NCBI GenBank assembly: GCA_029007575.1
Contig: JAQXIB010000295.1
Coordinates: 1-8,890 of the forward strand
Reading direction: 5' to 3'
Origin: Clostridiales bacterium
GTDB taxonomy: Bacteria; Bacillota; Clostridia; Oscillospirales; Ruminococcaceae
Length of the DNA stretch: 8,890 bases
Under the pieces are notes generated by a model, which was not told where the DNA came from, did no database searches, and worked only from the letters and a program-made list of their open reading frames with translations. The translations under genes and the position numbers were made by a program. Numbering within the stretch: position 1 is the first letter of the stretch; every line of letters begins with the position of its first letter. Shown one piece after another: positions 1 to 6,651 of the stretch.

Positions 1-354
1 AAAACCGAAAAAATAACTCTTTCGTTTGGAGGCGAACTGAAGATGCAGTGTTTTTTCATTCCGATCCGTTGTCATTTTCACTTTGTTATCCAAATAATCC
101 TTTGTCGGATACTGGCAACGGACGATCATCTGTTCGGCATCTCCAGGCACTATTTTCACCTTACCCAGCTCAATCGTCATCTCTATTTTATCGATCTGAT
201 TAACTTCAACCGACCAATCTTCAACCGACGCATTAGCTGAAACAGCACTGTTTGATTTTTGAAGCGTGAAAAAACTAACCGTCAATAAAAGCAGCGTGCC
301 GAAAATCAGCGAGAATATCACTACTAAAGCCTTTTTAAAAGAGCTCAAAGCCAT
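1..354 (-). CDS. Membrane-anchored DUF4097-like protein, 3' part outside window
   Basis: This is an open frame of 118 codons running off the left edge, so only the N-terminal part is visible. Residues 1-8 include two lysines and are followed by a hydrophobic segment (about 9-33, rich in L, V, I and F). That is an uncleaved signal anchor or a signal peptide. The exported part then shows the pattern IDKIEMTIELGKVKIVPGD (about 56-74), an alternating hydrophobic beta-strand repeat like that of DUF4097 / putative-adhesin proteins, whose function is generally unknown. Start choice: ATG at 354-352 is the first in-frame start, but the GGAGGG ribosome site (360-355) abuts it with no spacer. The TTG two codons later (348-346) lies 6 nt after that site and may be the real start. 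The gene is divergent from fbp. Family assignment is by visual pattern only; the coding frame itself is convincing. Confidence 0.75.
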   Translation of the reverse strand, partial: MALSSFKKALVVIFSLIFGTLLLLTVSFFTLQKSNSAVSANASVEDWSVEVNQIDKIEMTIELGKVKIVPGDAEQMIVRCQYPTKDYLDNKVKMTTDRNEKTLHLQFASKRKSYFFGF

Positions 355-410
355 CCCTCCATACTCTCACCGTTTTTTATCATCGCAGCATACCCTTTTG
401 CTCTATTAGT

Positions 411-439
411 ATTTTAACGGAAAACAATAAAAAAATCAA
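411..439 (-). promoter_or_regulatory. Sigma-A type promoter for the leftward DUF4097-like gene
   Basis: On the minus strand there is TTGATT (-35, 439-434), a 17-nt spacer and TAAAAT (-10, 416-411). This matches TTGACA/TATAAT at 4 of 6 and 5 of 6 positions with ideal spacing. Transcription would start near 404, giving a leader of about 50 nt before the ribosome site at 360-355. It is inferred from sequence only. Confidence 0.6.
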
Positions 440-466
440 CCTATTATTATTTTATGCAGGTATACT

Positions 467-495
467 TTGACAAAATCAAAATTTTATGATACAAT
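467..495 (+). promoter_or_regulatory. Sigma-A type promoter for fbp
   Basis: TTGACA (467-472, perfect -35) is followed by a 17-nt spacer and TACAAT (490-495, 5 of 6). A TG at 487-488 places an extended -10 element one base before the hexamer. Transcription would begin near 502, leaving an fbp leader of about 160 nt. It faces away from the minus-strand promoter at 411-439, with only 27 nt between the two -35 boxes. Confidence 0.8.
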
Positions 496-573
496 ATCCA
501 CAAAACAAAATAGAAAAAATTGTTAAAAATATAACTATTAAAAGAACAGACATATGCTTTAAAACATTTTTTC

Positions 574-588
574 TGTTAACGGTTATCA
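574..588. repeat. Imperfect dyad TGTTAACGGTTATCA in fbp leader
   Basis: This 15-nt dyad is centred on G581, with six of seven pairs matching. It lies about 70 nt downstream of the predicted fbp transcription start. It resembles a repressor operator and recalls a catabolite-responsive element but is one base too long for the usual cre spacing. A role as an RNA structure is equally possible. Function is inferred only. Confidence 0.35.
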
Positions 589-613
589 CGGTTCAACCGA
601 AAGGATCATCATA

Positions 614-709
614 ATGAAAGGATTTATTGTTACCGAACGGGTAACAATAGGTTTATGTGAATGGCTATTTATACAGCGGATGAAATCAAAAAACAGCTTA
701 AATATTTAA
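614..709 (+). CDS. Possible short upstream ORF overlapping the fbp start
   Basis: ATG at 614 is preceded by AAAGGA (600-605) at 8 nt spacing, a better ribosome site than that of fbp itself. The frame runs 31 codons to TAA at 707-709, ending 46 nt inside fbp in a different frame. The predicted peptide begins MKGFIVTERVTIGLCEWLF and resembles nothing I recognise. The inverted repeat at 626-648 lies within it. If translated, it would pass ribosomes over the fbp start codon and could lower or couple fbp translation. It may equally be a chance ORF, since 31 codons is short. Confidence 0.3.
   Translation: MKGFIVTERVTIGLCEWLFIQRMKSKNSLNI
626..648. repeat. Inverted repeat 12 nt upstream of the fbp start codon
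   Basis: ATTGTTACC (626-634) and GGTAACAAT (640-648) form a perfect 9-bp stem with a 5-nt loop GAACG. It ends directly before the only ribosome-site-like bases of fbp (AGG, 649-651). As RNA it would be a stable hairpin beside the initiation region; as DNA it could be an operator. There is no T-run after it, so it is not an intrinsic terminator. Confidence 0.6.
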
Positions 710-2628
710 GACTTCTTGCGAAAGAATATCCGACGATTCAAAGTGCCTGCACCGAAATTATCAATCTGCAGGCAATTTTGCAATTGCCCAAAGGAACAGA
801 GCATTTTATGAGTGATCTGCATGGAGAATATCAATCTTTTACCCATATCTTAAATAACTGTTCCGGTGTTATTAAAACAAAAATCGACAGTTTGCTGTCA
901 AAAAGCATATCCCAGCAAGAGCGTGCCGAAATTGCCAGTCTGATCTACTATCCGCAGATGAAACTAAACGCGATCAAAGCCAGGGAAGAAAATTATGATG
1001 ACTGGTGCAAATTAACACTCTATCGCCTGATTGATATTTGCCGGCTTGTCGCCAGCAAATATACTCGTTCCAAAGTAAGGAAAGCGTTACCGCCAGATTA
1101 TTCTTACATTATTGACGAGCTTTTAAATGCTGATTACAGCGAACACAACAAAGAGGAATATTACGGAAAAATTATCGATACCATTCTGTCCCTGGAGCGA
1201 GCGGATAAGTTTATCATCGCTTTAGCTGATGTCATCAAACGATTGGCAGTAGACCGGCTGCATATTATCGGCGATATCTTCGACCGAGGCGAACGTCCGG
1301 ATATTATCATGGACATGCTGATGAATCATCATGCGGTCGATATCCAATGGGGCAATCACGATATTCTCTGGATGGGTGCTGCTGCCGGCAGTATGGCGTG
1401 TATTGCCAATGTCATTCGGATTTGCCTGCGTTATCATAATCTGGAAGTACTGGAAGTCGGATACGGCATCAATCTCCGTCCGCTTACTTTATTTGCCCAA
1501 GACGTTTACAAGCCCAGTAAAAACTTCATGCCTAAAACGAGCGACTCCAAACCGCACTCTCAAAAAGACTTGTCCCTTCTTTCCCAAATGCACAAAGCAA
1601 TTACCGTTATCCAGTTTAAGCTGGAAGGACAAATCATTCAAAGGCATCCGGAATTTGAAATGGACGATCGGTTATTGTTAGATAAAATCAATGCTTCGGA
1701 AAAGACCGTGACGATTGACGGAAAAAGTTATCCTTTGTGTGATTGTGATTTTCCGACGCTGGATCCCGGTGCCCCATATGTATTGACGCCTGAAGAACAG
1801 GCGCTGATGGAAGATCTGCAAAATATCTTTTTGCACTGCGACAAACTGCAAAAACATGTCAAATTTTTGTTTGAACAAGGCAGTATCTATAAATGCCATA
1901 ACGGTAATCTGCTGTATCATAGCTGTATTCCGATGAAGGAGGACGGCAGTTTTGACACGCTGATGATCTGCAGCAAAGAAATGTATGGCAGAAAGCTGAT
2001 GGACACCGCAGAATTTATTGTCCGAGAAGGATATTTTTCAAAGCCGGAAAGCATTCAAAAAGCTTACAGTCTGGATTTTATTTGGTATTTATGGTGCGGC
2101 AAAAAATCTCCTTTGTTCGGTCGAAACAAAATGACCACTTTTGAACGCCTTTTCATTGCCGATAAAGACTGTTGGAAAGAACCGCAAAACCCTTATTACC
2201 AACATATCGATGATGAAGCAACTTGCGCCGCAATTCTTTCCGAATTCGGCATAGAGGACCCTAACGCGCATATTATCAACGGGCATGTACCGGTTCGCCT
2301 AATTGCCGGAGAAAGTCCGTTAAAAGCCGGCGGAAAAGTCATTGTCATTGACGGCGGTCTCTGCAAGGCATATCAGGCGCAAACAGGAATTGCCGGATAT
2401 ACATTGATTTACAATTCACACGGTATGCGTCTGGTTGCGCATCAGCCCTTTGAGGGCTTAGAAAATGCCATTGAAAAGAACACCGATATCCATTCCTCCT
2501 CCGACATTTTTGAAACGCTGCAAACCCGTATGAAAGTCATGGACACCGATATCGGTAATAGCATTAAAGATAAAATCGAAGACCTAAACATGCTGGTATC
2601 AGCTTATCAAATGGGCTTGATATCATAA
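661..2628 (+). CDS. fbp: Fructose-1,6-bisphosphatase, class III
   Basis: This enzyme hydrolyses fructose 1,6-bisphosphate to fructose 6-phosphate and phosphate, the committed gluconeogenic step in the cytosol. The 655 residues are close to the usual 640-670 for the class III family of Firmicutes (Bacillus subtilis Fbp, from memory 671). The metallophosphoesterase motifs are clear: GTEHFMSDLHGEY (45-57), GDIFDRG (204-210), GNHD (231-234), NGHVPV (540-545) and NSHG (585-588). These supply the Asp, His and Asn ligands for the divalent metal centre. The ATG at 661 directly follows an in-frame TGA (658-660), so no N-terminal extension is possible. Its ribosome site is weak (AGG at 649-651). Transcription is from the promoter at 467-495 through a structured leader, and the DUF2284 gene follows 30 nt later. 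Assignment is very secure. Confidence 0.97.
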   Translation: MAIYTADEIKKQLKYLRLLAKEYPTIQSACTEIINLQAILQLPKGTEHFMSDLHGEYQSFTHILNNCSGVIKTKIDSLLSKSISQQERAEIASLIYYPQMKLNAIKAREENYDDWCKLTLYRLIDICRLVASKYTRSKVRKALPPDYSYIIDELLNADYSEHNKEEYYGKIIDTILSLERADKFIIALADVIKRLAVDRLHIIGDIFDRGERPDIIMDMLMNHHAVDIQWGNHDILWMGAAAGSMACIANVIRICLRYHNLEVLEVGYGINLRPLTLFAQDVYKPSKNFMPKTSDSKPHSQKDLSLLSQMHKAITVIQFKLEGQIIQRHPEFEMDDRLLLDKINASEKTVTIDGKSYPLCDCDFPTLDPGAPYVLTPEEQALMEDLQNIFLHCDKLQKHVKFLFEQGSIYKCHNGNLLYHSCIPMKEDGSFDTLMICSKEMYGRKLMDTAEFIVREGYFSKPESIQKAYSLDFIWYLWCGKKSPLFGRNKMTTFERLFIADKDCWKEPQNPYYQHIDDEATCAAILSEFGIEDPNAHIINGHVPVRLIAGESPLKAGGKVIVIDGGLCKAYQAQTGIAGYTLIYNSHGMRLVAHQPFEGLENAIEKNTDIHSSSDIFETLQTRMKVMDTDIGNSIKDKIEDLNMLVSAYQMGLIS

Positions 2629-2658
2629 AAATACAGGAAAAAGGACAGTGTGATTTAG

Positions 2659-3210
2659 ATGGATAAACAGACATTAGTAGAAGAAATGAAAAACAGAGGC
2701 GTTTACGACGCCGCATTTATCCCGGTTGAAAAGATACCTTTCGATCCGGAGTTGAGAAAATCCTGTAACCCGAAACGATGTCAAGGCTTCGGCAAAAATT
2801 GGGGATGTCCGCCTGCCGTCGGGGAAATCAACACGCTGATTACGAACGCCAAATCTTACGATTCGGCTTTGGTATATCAAACCGTTCATCAGTTGGAGGA
2901 TTCCTTTGACTTTGAAGGAATTCAGGCTGGTGGCGCACGCCACAAGCAGATCACAAATGATATTTCGGAATTAGTAAAGCAGGAGCTTGGCGGCTCTGTT
3001 TTGCAGCTATCCGCAGGAGGATGTACGGTCTGCGACACTTGCAGCAAAGTGGAAGATCATCCCTGTCGTTTCCCGGAAAAAGCGATTCACTCCGTTTCGG
3101 CATATGGAATATACGTTTCAAAATTAGCAAAACTGTGCGGGCTCAATTATAACAACGGGGAAAACACTGTGACCATGTTCGGTATCTTCTTTTTTCATGA
3201 AAAGGAATAG
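2659..3210 (+). CDS. DUF2284 cysteine-rich predicted metal-binding protein
   Basis: This is a soluble protein of 183 residues, without signal peptide or membrane segment. Cysteines lie in two groups: C36, C41 and C50 in an SCNPKRC...WGCPP context, and C122, C125, C128 and C136 in the block GGCTVCDTCSKVEDHPCRFP, with a further C160. The CxxCxxC...C block followed by P resembles a ferredoxin-type [4Fe-4S] site and is characteristic of DUF2284, a family annotated only as predicted metal-binding. The biochemical role is unknown. An in-frame TAG directly upstream (2656-2658) fixes ATG 2659 as the earliest start; the ribosome site AAGGA is rather far off (13 nt). It lies 30 nt after fbp and is likely cotranscribed. 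A strong terminator follows. Family call is good; function is not established. Confidence 0.9.
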   Translation: MDKQTLVEEMKNRGVYDAAFIPVEKIPFDPELRKSCNPKRCQGFGKNWGCPPAVGEINTLITNAKSYDSALVYQTVHQLEDSFDFEGIQAGGARHKQITNDISELVKQELGGSVLQLSAGGCTVCDTCSKVEDHPCRFPEKAIHSVSAYGIYVSKLAKLCGLNYNNGENTVTMFGIFFFHEKE

Positions 3211-3221
3211 CCTTTGTGCTA

Positions 3222-3256
3222 AAAACAGCGGAGAGAAAAAATCTCTCCGCTGTTTT
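3222..3256. terminator. Bidirectional intrinsic terminator between convergent units
   Basis: AAAACAGCGGAGAGA (3222-3236) pairs perfectly over 15 bp with TCTCTCCGCTGTTTT (3242-3256) around a 5-A loop. The GC-rich core sits between A-runs and T-runs, so it works as an intrinsic terminator in both directions. It ends fbp-DUF2284 (stop at 3210) on the plus strand and the Rrf2 gene (stop at 3274) on the minus strand. Confidence 0.93.
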
Positions 3257-3273
3257 GTTATCTCATATTTACC

Positions 3274-3669
3274 TTATATCAGTTGAGCAATGGTCACCTT
3301 TTCCAACTCCGCTTGCACCATTTGAGAAATGTCCGAGAATACCCTTTGCACCTTGCAGTAGGTTTTACCTGCCCGATTGCAGCCCTGCTCGGGATTCAGA
3401 CACCGGCTGAGATAATATGTACCCTCCACCGTTTCTATGACGCGCGCCAAAGTAATCTCGTCCGGCTTTTGATTCAACTCATAACCGCCTTGGGTACCCT
3501 TAAAAGATTTCACGATTCCCTCCGCAACCAGCTTTCTCAAAATTTTCAGGGCAAAACGAAGCGTTACTTCGGTATTTTCTGAAATATTTTTTGCTTCTAC
3601 CCGCTTATTCGTTTTGGCAAGATATAAGACAATACGAATTGCATAATCCGTTTCCAGTGTAATATGCAT
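3274..3669 (-). CDS. Rrf2-family transcriptional regulator, probable Fe-S sensor
   Basis: This 131-residue protein has a typical Rrf2 (IscR/NsrR/CymR) architecture. The N-terminal winged helix-turn-helix begins MHITLETDYAIRIVLYLA and includes the wing sequence GTQGGYEL (about 58-65). A linker with three cysteines follows, C90, C97 and C105, then a C-terminal dimerisation helix. In IscR and NsrR three similarly placed cysteines ligate an Fe-S cluster that senses cluster status, oxygen or NO. Here the spacing is C-x6-C-x7-C, so cluster binding is plausible but the ligand set and signal are not determined. Start: ATG at 3669-3667 preceded by GGGGG at 6 nt spacing; a TTG six codons earlier keeps the frame open but lacks a suitable ribosome site. 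It has its own promoter overlapped by inverted repeats, which suggests autoregulation. No isc, suf or cysteine gene is adjacent. Confidence 0.92.
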   Translation of the reverse strand: MHITLETDYAIRIVLYLAKTNKRVEAKNISENTEVTLRFALKILRKLVAEGIVKSFKGTQGGYELNQKPDEITLARVIETVEGTYYLSRCLNPEQGCNRAGKTYCKVQRVFSDISQMVQAELEKVTIAQLI

Positions 3670-3692
3670 GATTTGCCCCCGTTTCAAATTTC

Positions 3693-3741
3693 GCTGTTTA
3701 ATTATACTAAAAAGATATACTTTAATTATATCTTAAACAGC
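3693..3741. promoter_or_regulatory. Nested inverted repeats over the rrf2 promoter, probable operator
   Basis: Two perfect inverted repeats are nested here. The outer arms are GCTGTTTAA (3693-3701) and TTAAACAGC (3733-3741). The inner repeat is AGATATA (3713-3719), a 7-nt centre and TATATCT (3727-3733). In addition TTTAATTATA occurs twice as a direct repeat (3697-3706 and 3721-3730), 24 bp apart. The inner dyad covers the -10 box, so a bound dimer would block RNA polymerase. The likely ligand is the adjacent Rrf2 protein, by analogy with autoregulated IscR-type genes. The binding partner is inferred. Confidence 0.6.
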
Positions 3742-3753
3742 AAGCATTGTCAA
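3725..3753 (-). promoter_or_regulatory. Consensus sigma-A promoter for the Rrf2 gene
   Basis: On the minus strand TTGACA (3753-3748), a 17-nt spacer and TATAAT (3730-3725) match the consensus at all 12 hexamer positions. The -35 box starts only 14 nt beyond the rpoD stop codon. Such a strong promoter overlapped by operator-like repeats fits a gene that is normally repressed. The predicted start is near 3718, with a leader of about 50 nt. Confidence 0.88.
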
Positions 3754-3767
3754 GAGATGATGGCAGA

Positions 3768-4853
3768 TTAATCCAAAAAGTCCTTTAAGCGTTTGCTTCT
3801 GCTCGGATGACGTAATTTTCTTAAAGCCTTCGCCTCAATCTGACGAATGCGCTCTCTGGTAACATTAAACTCTTTCCCGACTTCTTCCAAGGTTCTGGAA
3901 CGGCCATCCTCCAGTCCAAATCGCAGTCTTAAAACCTTTTCCTCGCGATCGGTCAGTGTTCCCAAAACATCCCCAAGTTGTTCCTTGAGCAAGGTGTTGG
4001 ATGCCACTTCAGCCGGTGCGGGCGCATCATCATCCTGAATAAAATCGCCCAAATGACTGTCTTCTTCTTCACCGATCGGCGTTTCCAAAGACACCGGTTC
4101 CTGCGCAACACGCATAATTTCCCGTACCTTATCGACCGGCATATCCAATTCCGCAGCAATCTCCTCCGCGCTTGGATCATGACCGTTCTTATGCAACAAC
4201 TGGCTGGTCACTTTTTTTACCTTGTTAATCGTTTCGACCATATGCACAGGGATACGGATGGTTCTTGCCTGGTCGGCAATGGCACGTGTGATCGCCTGCC
4301 GGATCCACCATGTCGCATAAGTGGAGAACTTAAATCCCTTGGTATAATCAAATTTTTCTACTGCTTTGATCAGGCCCAAATTGCCTTCTTGGATCAAATC
4401 CAAAAACTGCATACCTCTGCCGACATACCGTTTCGCAATGCTGACAACCAAACGCAAATTTGCCTCTGCCAAACGTTTTCGGGCGTAGTTATCTCCTTGT
4501 CCCATCCGAGTCGCAAGTTCAATTTCTTCTTCCGGACTTAAAAGCGGCACTCTGCCGATTTCTTTTAAATACACTTTTACCGGATCATCAATGCTGATTC
4601 CCTCGGTAGACAACGAGGCTTCCAGGTCTTCATTCATATTCACATCAAGAGGAAAATCAATATCGGTTTCCGGAACAAAGTCTTCCACGATTTCGATATT
4701 AGAGCTTTCCAAAGAGTCATAGAATTTTTCAATCTGTTCCCCATCAAAGTCCACTTCTTCAAAAAAATCTGTGATTTCCTTTGTAGTAAGCTTGCCTTTT
4801 GCCTTTCCTTGCTCCATCAATTCATTAACCGCATTTCTTTTCTCATTGCCCAT
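3768..4853 (-). CDS. rpoD: RNA polymerase primary sigma factor (SigA/RpoD)
   Basis: This is the housekeeping sigma subunit, which directs RNA polymerase to -10/-35 promoters. Its 361 residues are normal for Firmicutes SigA. Order: a short acidic region 1.1 (about 1-60); region 1.2 beginning DDPVKVYLKEIGRVPLLSPE (89-108); region 2 (about 125-200), with the -10 recognition segment YATWWIRQAITRAIADQAR (179-197); region 3 (about 203-280); region 4 (about 290-361), with the -35 recognising helix-turn-helix around TLEEVGKEFNVTRERIRQIE (321-340). The ATG at 4853-4851 follows a GGGAG site at 8 nt spacing. It lies 38 nt after dnaG without a visible terminator, so the two are likely cotranscribed. The perfect or near-perfect promoters seen in the window fit this sigma factor. 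No clear terminator separates it from rrf2. Confidence 0.98.
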   Translation of the reverse strand: MGNEKRNAVNELMEQGKAKGKLTTKEITDFFEEVDFDGEQIEKFYDSLESSNIEIVEDFVPETDIDFPLDVNMNEDLEASLSTEGISIDDPVKVYLKEIGRVPLLSPEEEIELATRMGQGDNYARKRLAEANLRLVVSIAKRYVGRGMQFLDLIQEGNLGLIKAVEKFDYTKGFKFSTYATWWIRQAITRAIADQARTIRIPVHMVETINKVKKVTSQLLHKNGHDPSAEEIAAELDMPVDKVREIMRVAQEPVSLETPIGEEEDSHLGDFIQDDDAPAPAEVASNTLLKEQLGDVLGTLTDREEKVLRLRFGLEDGRSRTLEEVGKEFNVTRERIRQIEAKALRKLRHPSRSKRLKDFLD

Positions 4854-4891
4854 AAAATTTTCTCCCTTTCAGAAAAGTGTTTCATAAATCC

Positions 4892-6646
4892 TTATTTTTT
4901 CTTCGCTTCCAACTGTTTTGCCAATTTGCTGATATCGTCCAAGCTCATCTCGGCAATTTTTTCACCTGTTAATCTATTATTATGCGTAATAAGCACGTCT
5001 ATATAATCATCCAGCTCTTCTTTTGTATTTTTTAGTTCTGCGCTATGCGCCAGATATCCAAAAAGCTTTCCCATTTCCTGTGGCGTCAATTCACCGCTCA
5101 AACTGTCCAATGTTATATTATGCTGTATTTTTTGGGTAATTATACCATACAGCCGCTTGTTAAAATCGGTCACAAAGCTGTCCGGCGGTATTTTTTGAAG
5201 CAGATAGTCACAGTATTCTGTATTTTTATACAAAAAGGCAATAATCCGTTCTTCCGCGATCGCTTCCTTTTTATTGGTCGCTTTTTGCGGGTTCAGTTTG
5301 TCTTGATAAAACTGTTTTCCGCTTTGAATGTCCCGCCATTCCTGATTTTCCTTAGCACGAATCTGCTTTTTGATCACGGCATTGACCTGTGCCGTGATTA
5401 CTTCCCGAGATACACCGGTTTCCTGCGACAGCTTCCCAGCATATACTTCCCGCTCAATGGAGGAGGGAATGGCGCTGAGCACATCATGAACAGCCGCTTT
5501 CAAATAGCCGACTTTTCCCTCTGCTGTTTCAATATCATGAATATCCTTCAGCTTTTCTAACTCGTAGTCCGTAGCGCTACTGGAGCCGTCCAGCAACAGT
5601 TTAAATCGGGTAGCGCCGAATTTTTTAATGTACTCGTCCGGATCCTTGGCACCTTCTATGGTCAGCACCTTGGTTTTCACGCCCTCTGCCGACAGCAATC
5701 CTACCGCGCGCTTGGTGGCTTTCTGTCCCGCCTCATCCGAGTCGTAGGACAATATGACCTCATCCACATATCCGCTGATGATTCTCGCCTGTTCCTGTGT
5801 CAACGCAGTTCCGAGCGTTGCCACTACATTATGAAAGCCTGCCTGATACATTGCAATGACATCCATATAGCCCTCAGCCAAAATCAGTCTGCCGTTTAAC
5901 TCGCTTTTAGCAAAATTTAAGCAAAACAGATTTTTGTTCTTTTTAAACACCGGCGTATCACTCGAATTAATGTATTTGGGTTTGGTATCTCCCAATACCC
6001 GTCCGCCGAACGCGATTACATTGCCTCGCAAATCCAAGATCGGAAACATCACTCTGTTGCGATAGATATCAAAATAATTTCCTGTCCTGCTTTTTGAAAC
6101 CAAAAATCCGCGATACATTTCCTCATCGGTGAAACCTTTGCTGCGCAGATGTTTCCGCAGGCTGTCCCAACTGTCCGGTGCAAATCCCAAACCGAAATGC
6201 TTGATCGTTTCGTTGGACAATTCCCTTTTTTTCAGATAGGCAAGCCCTGCTTGTCCGTCAGGAGTCGACAAGCATTTGTGAAAAAATCGCGCTGCTTCTC
6301 TGTTCATCTCCAATATTCGCATTTTTAGCTTCGCCTGTGTGTCATCCCCGCCGCCTTCCGGCATTTGCAAACCAACCCGATCCGCTAAAAACTTTACTGC
6401 TTCAATATATTCAAGATTTTCGATTTTCATGATAAAAGTGATGACGTCGCCGCCGGCGCCGCAGCCGAAGCAGTAAAAAGATTGTGTGTCATTGTAGATC
6501 ACCATAGAAGGCGTTTTTTCCGAATGGAAAGGGCATAAACAGGCGCGGTTCCGTCCCTGACGTTTGATATTGACATACGAAGATACGATCGATTCAATGT
6601 CACAACTTAATTTTAATTGCTGTAAAAAACTTTCCGGCAATGCCAT
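4892..6646 (-). CDS. dnaG: DNA primase DnaG
   Basis: This primase makes the short RNA primers for lagging-strand and initiation synthesis at the replication fork, working with the replicative helicase. With the start used here it has 584 residues, near the family's usual 580-610. The N-terminal CHC2 zinc finger is visible (C38, H41, C59, C62, in CPFH and CFGCGAGGD contexts). The RNA polymerase/Toprim core has YFDIYRNRVMFPI, AEGYMD (E258, D261) and YDSDEAG (D302, D304), the metal-binding acidic residues. The C-terminal part (about 425-584) is the divergent helicase-binding region. Start choice: ATG 6646-6644 has GGTGA (part of the anti-16S match) 5 nt upstream. An in-frame ATG at 6658 would add four residues but has AAGGA abutting it with no spacer. 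It follows the small ORF at 6652-6756 by 5 nt, implying translational coupling, and precedes rpoD. Confidence 0.96.
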   Translation of the reverse strand: MALPESFLQQLKLSCDIESIVSSYVNIKRQGRNRACLCPFHSEKTPSMVIYNDTQSFYCFGCGAGGDVITFIMKIENLEYIEAVKFLADRVGLQMPEGGGDDTQAKLKMRILEMNREAARFFHKCLSTPDGQAGLAYLKKRELSNETIKHFGLGFAPDSWDSLRKHLRSKGFTDEEMYRGFLVSKSRTGNYFDIYRNRVMFPILDLRGNVIAFGGRVLGDTKPKYINSSDTPVFKKNKNLFCLNFAKSELNGRLILAEGYMDVIAMYQAGFHNVVATLGTALTQEQARIISGYVDEVILSYDSDEAGQKATKRAVGLLSAEGVKTKVLTIEGAKDPDEYIKKFGATRFKLLLDGSSSATDYELEKLKDIHDIETAEGKVGYLKAAVHDVLSAIPSSIEREVYAGKLSQETGVSREVITAQVNAVIKKQIRAKENQEWRDIQSGKQFYQDKLNPQKATNKKEAIAEERIIAFLYKNTEYCDYLLQKIPPDSFVTDFNKRLYGIITQKIQHNITLDSLSGELTPQEMGKLFGYLAHSAELKNTKEELDDYIDVLITHNNRLTGEKIAEMSLDDISKLAKQLEAKKK

Positions 6647-6651
6647 ATCAA

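Larger units (their letters stand above)
355..660. other. Divergent intergenic region with two promoters and the fbp leader
   Basis: This AT-rich stretch of 306 nt separates the leftward DUF4097-like gene from fbp. It contains a minus-strand promoter (411-439), a plus-strand promoter (467-495), then the fbp 5' leader with an imperfect dyad (574-588), a 9-bp inverted repeat (626-648) and a possible upstream ORF starting at 614. I see no T-box or recognised riboswitch consensus and no tRNA-like fold. Confidence 0.8.

Noticed and set aside
574..588. Catabolite-responsive element (cre) for CcpA
   Set aside because: The dyad looks similar but has 15 rather than 14 positions and mismatches at key bases, so I list it only as a dyad of unknown function.
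3670..3687. TTG start six codons upstream of the Rrf2 protein
   Set aside because: The G-run in this stretch is the ribosome site for the ATG at 3669, and Rrf2 proteins normally begin at the M-x-I-T-x-E-T-D-Y-A motif.
3978..4541. 187-codon plus-strand open frame
   Set aside because: It is wholly antisense to rpoD, has no ribosome site or recognisable domain, and reflects codon bias of the sigma factor gene.
4813..4881. 22-codon ORF on the minus strand starting in the dnaG-rpoD gap (AAGGA before ATG)
   Set aside because: The spacer is too short (3-4 nt), it is very short and mostly overlaps the start of rpoD in another frame; probably chance.
5045..5560. 171-codon plus-strand open frame
   Set aside because: It is antisense to dnaG with composition expected of a shadow frame and no recognisable protein features.
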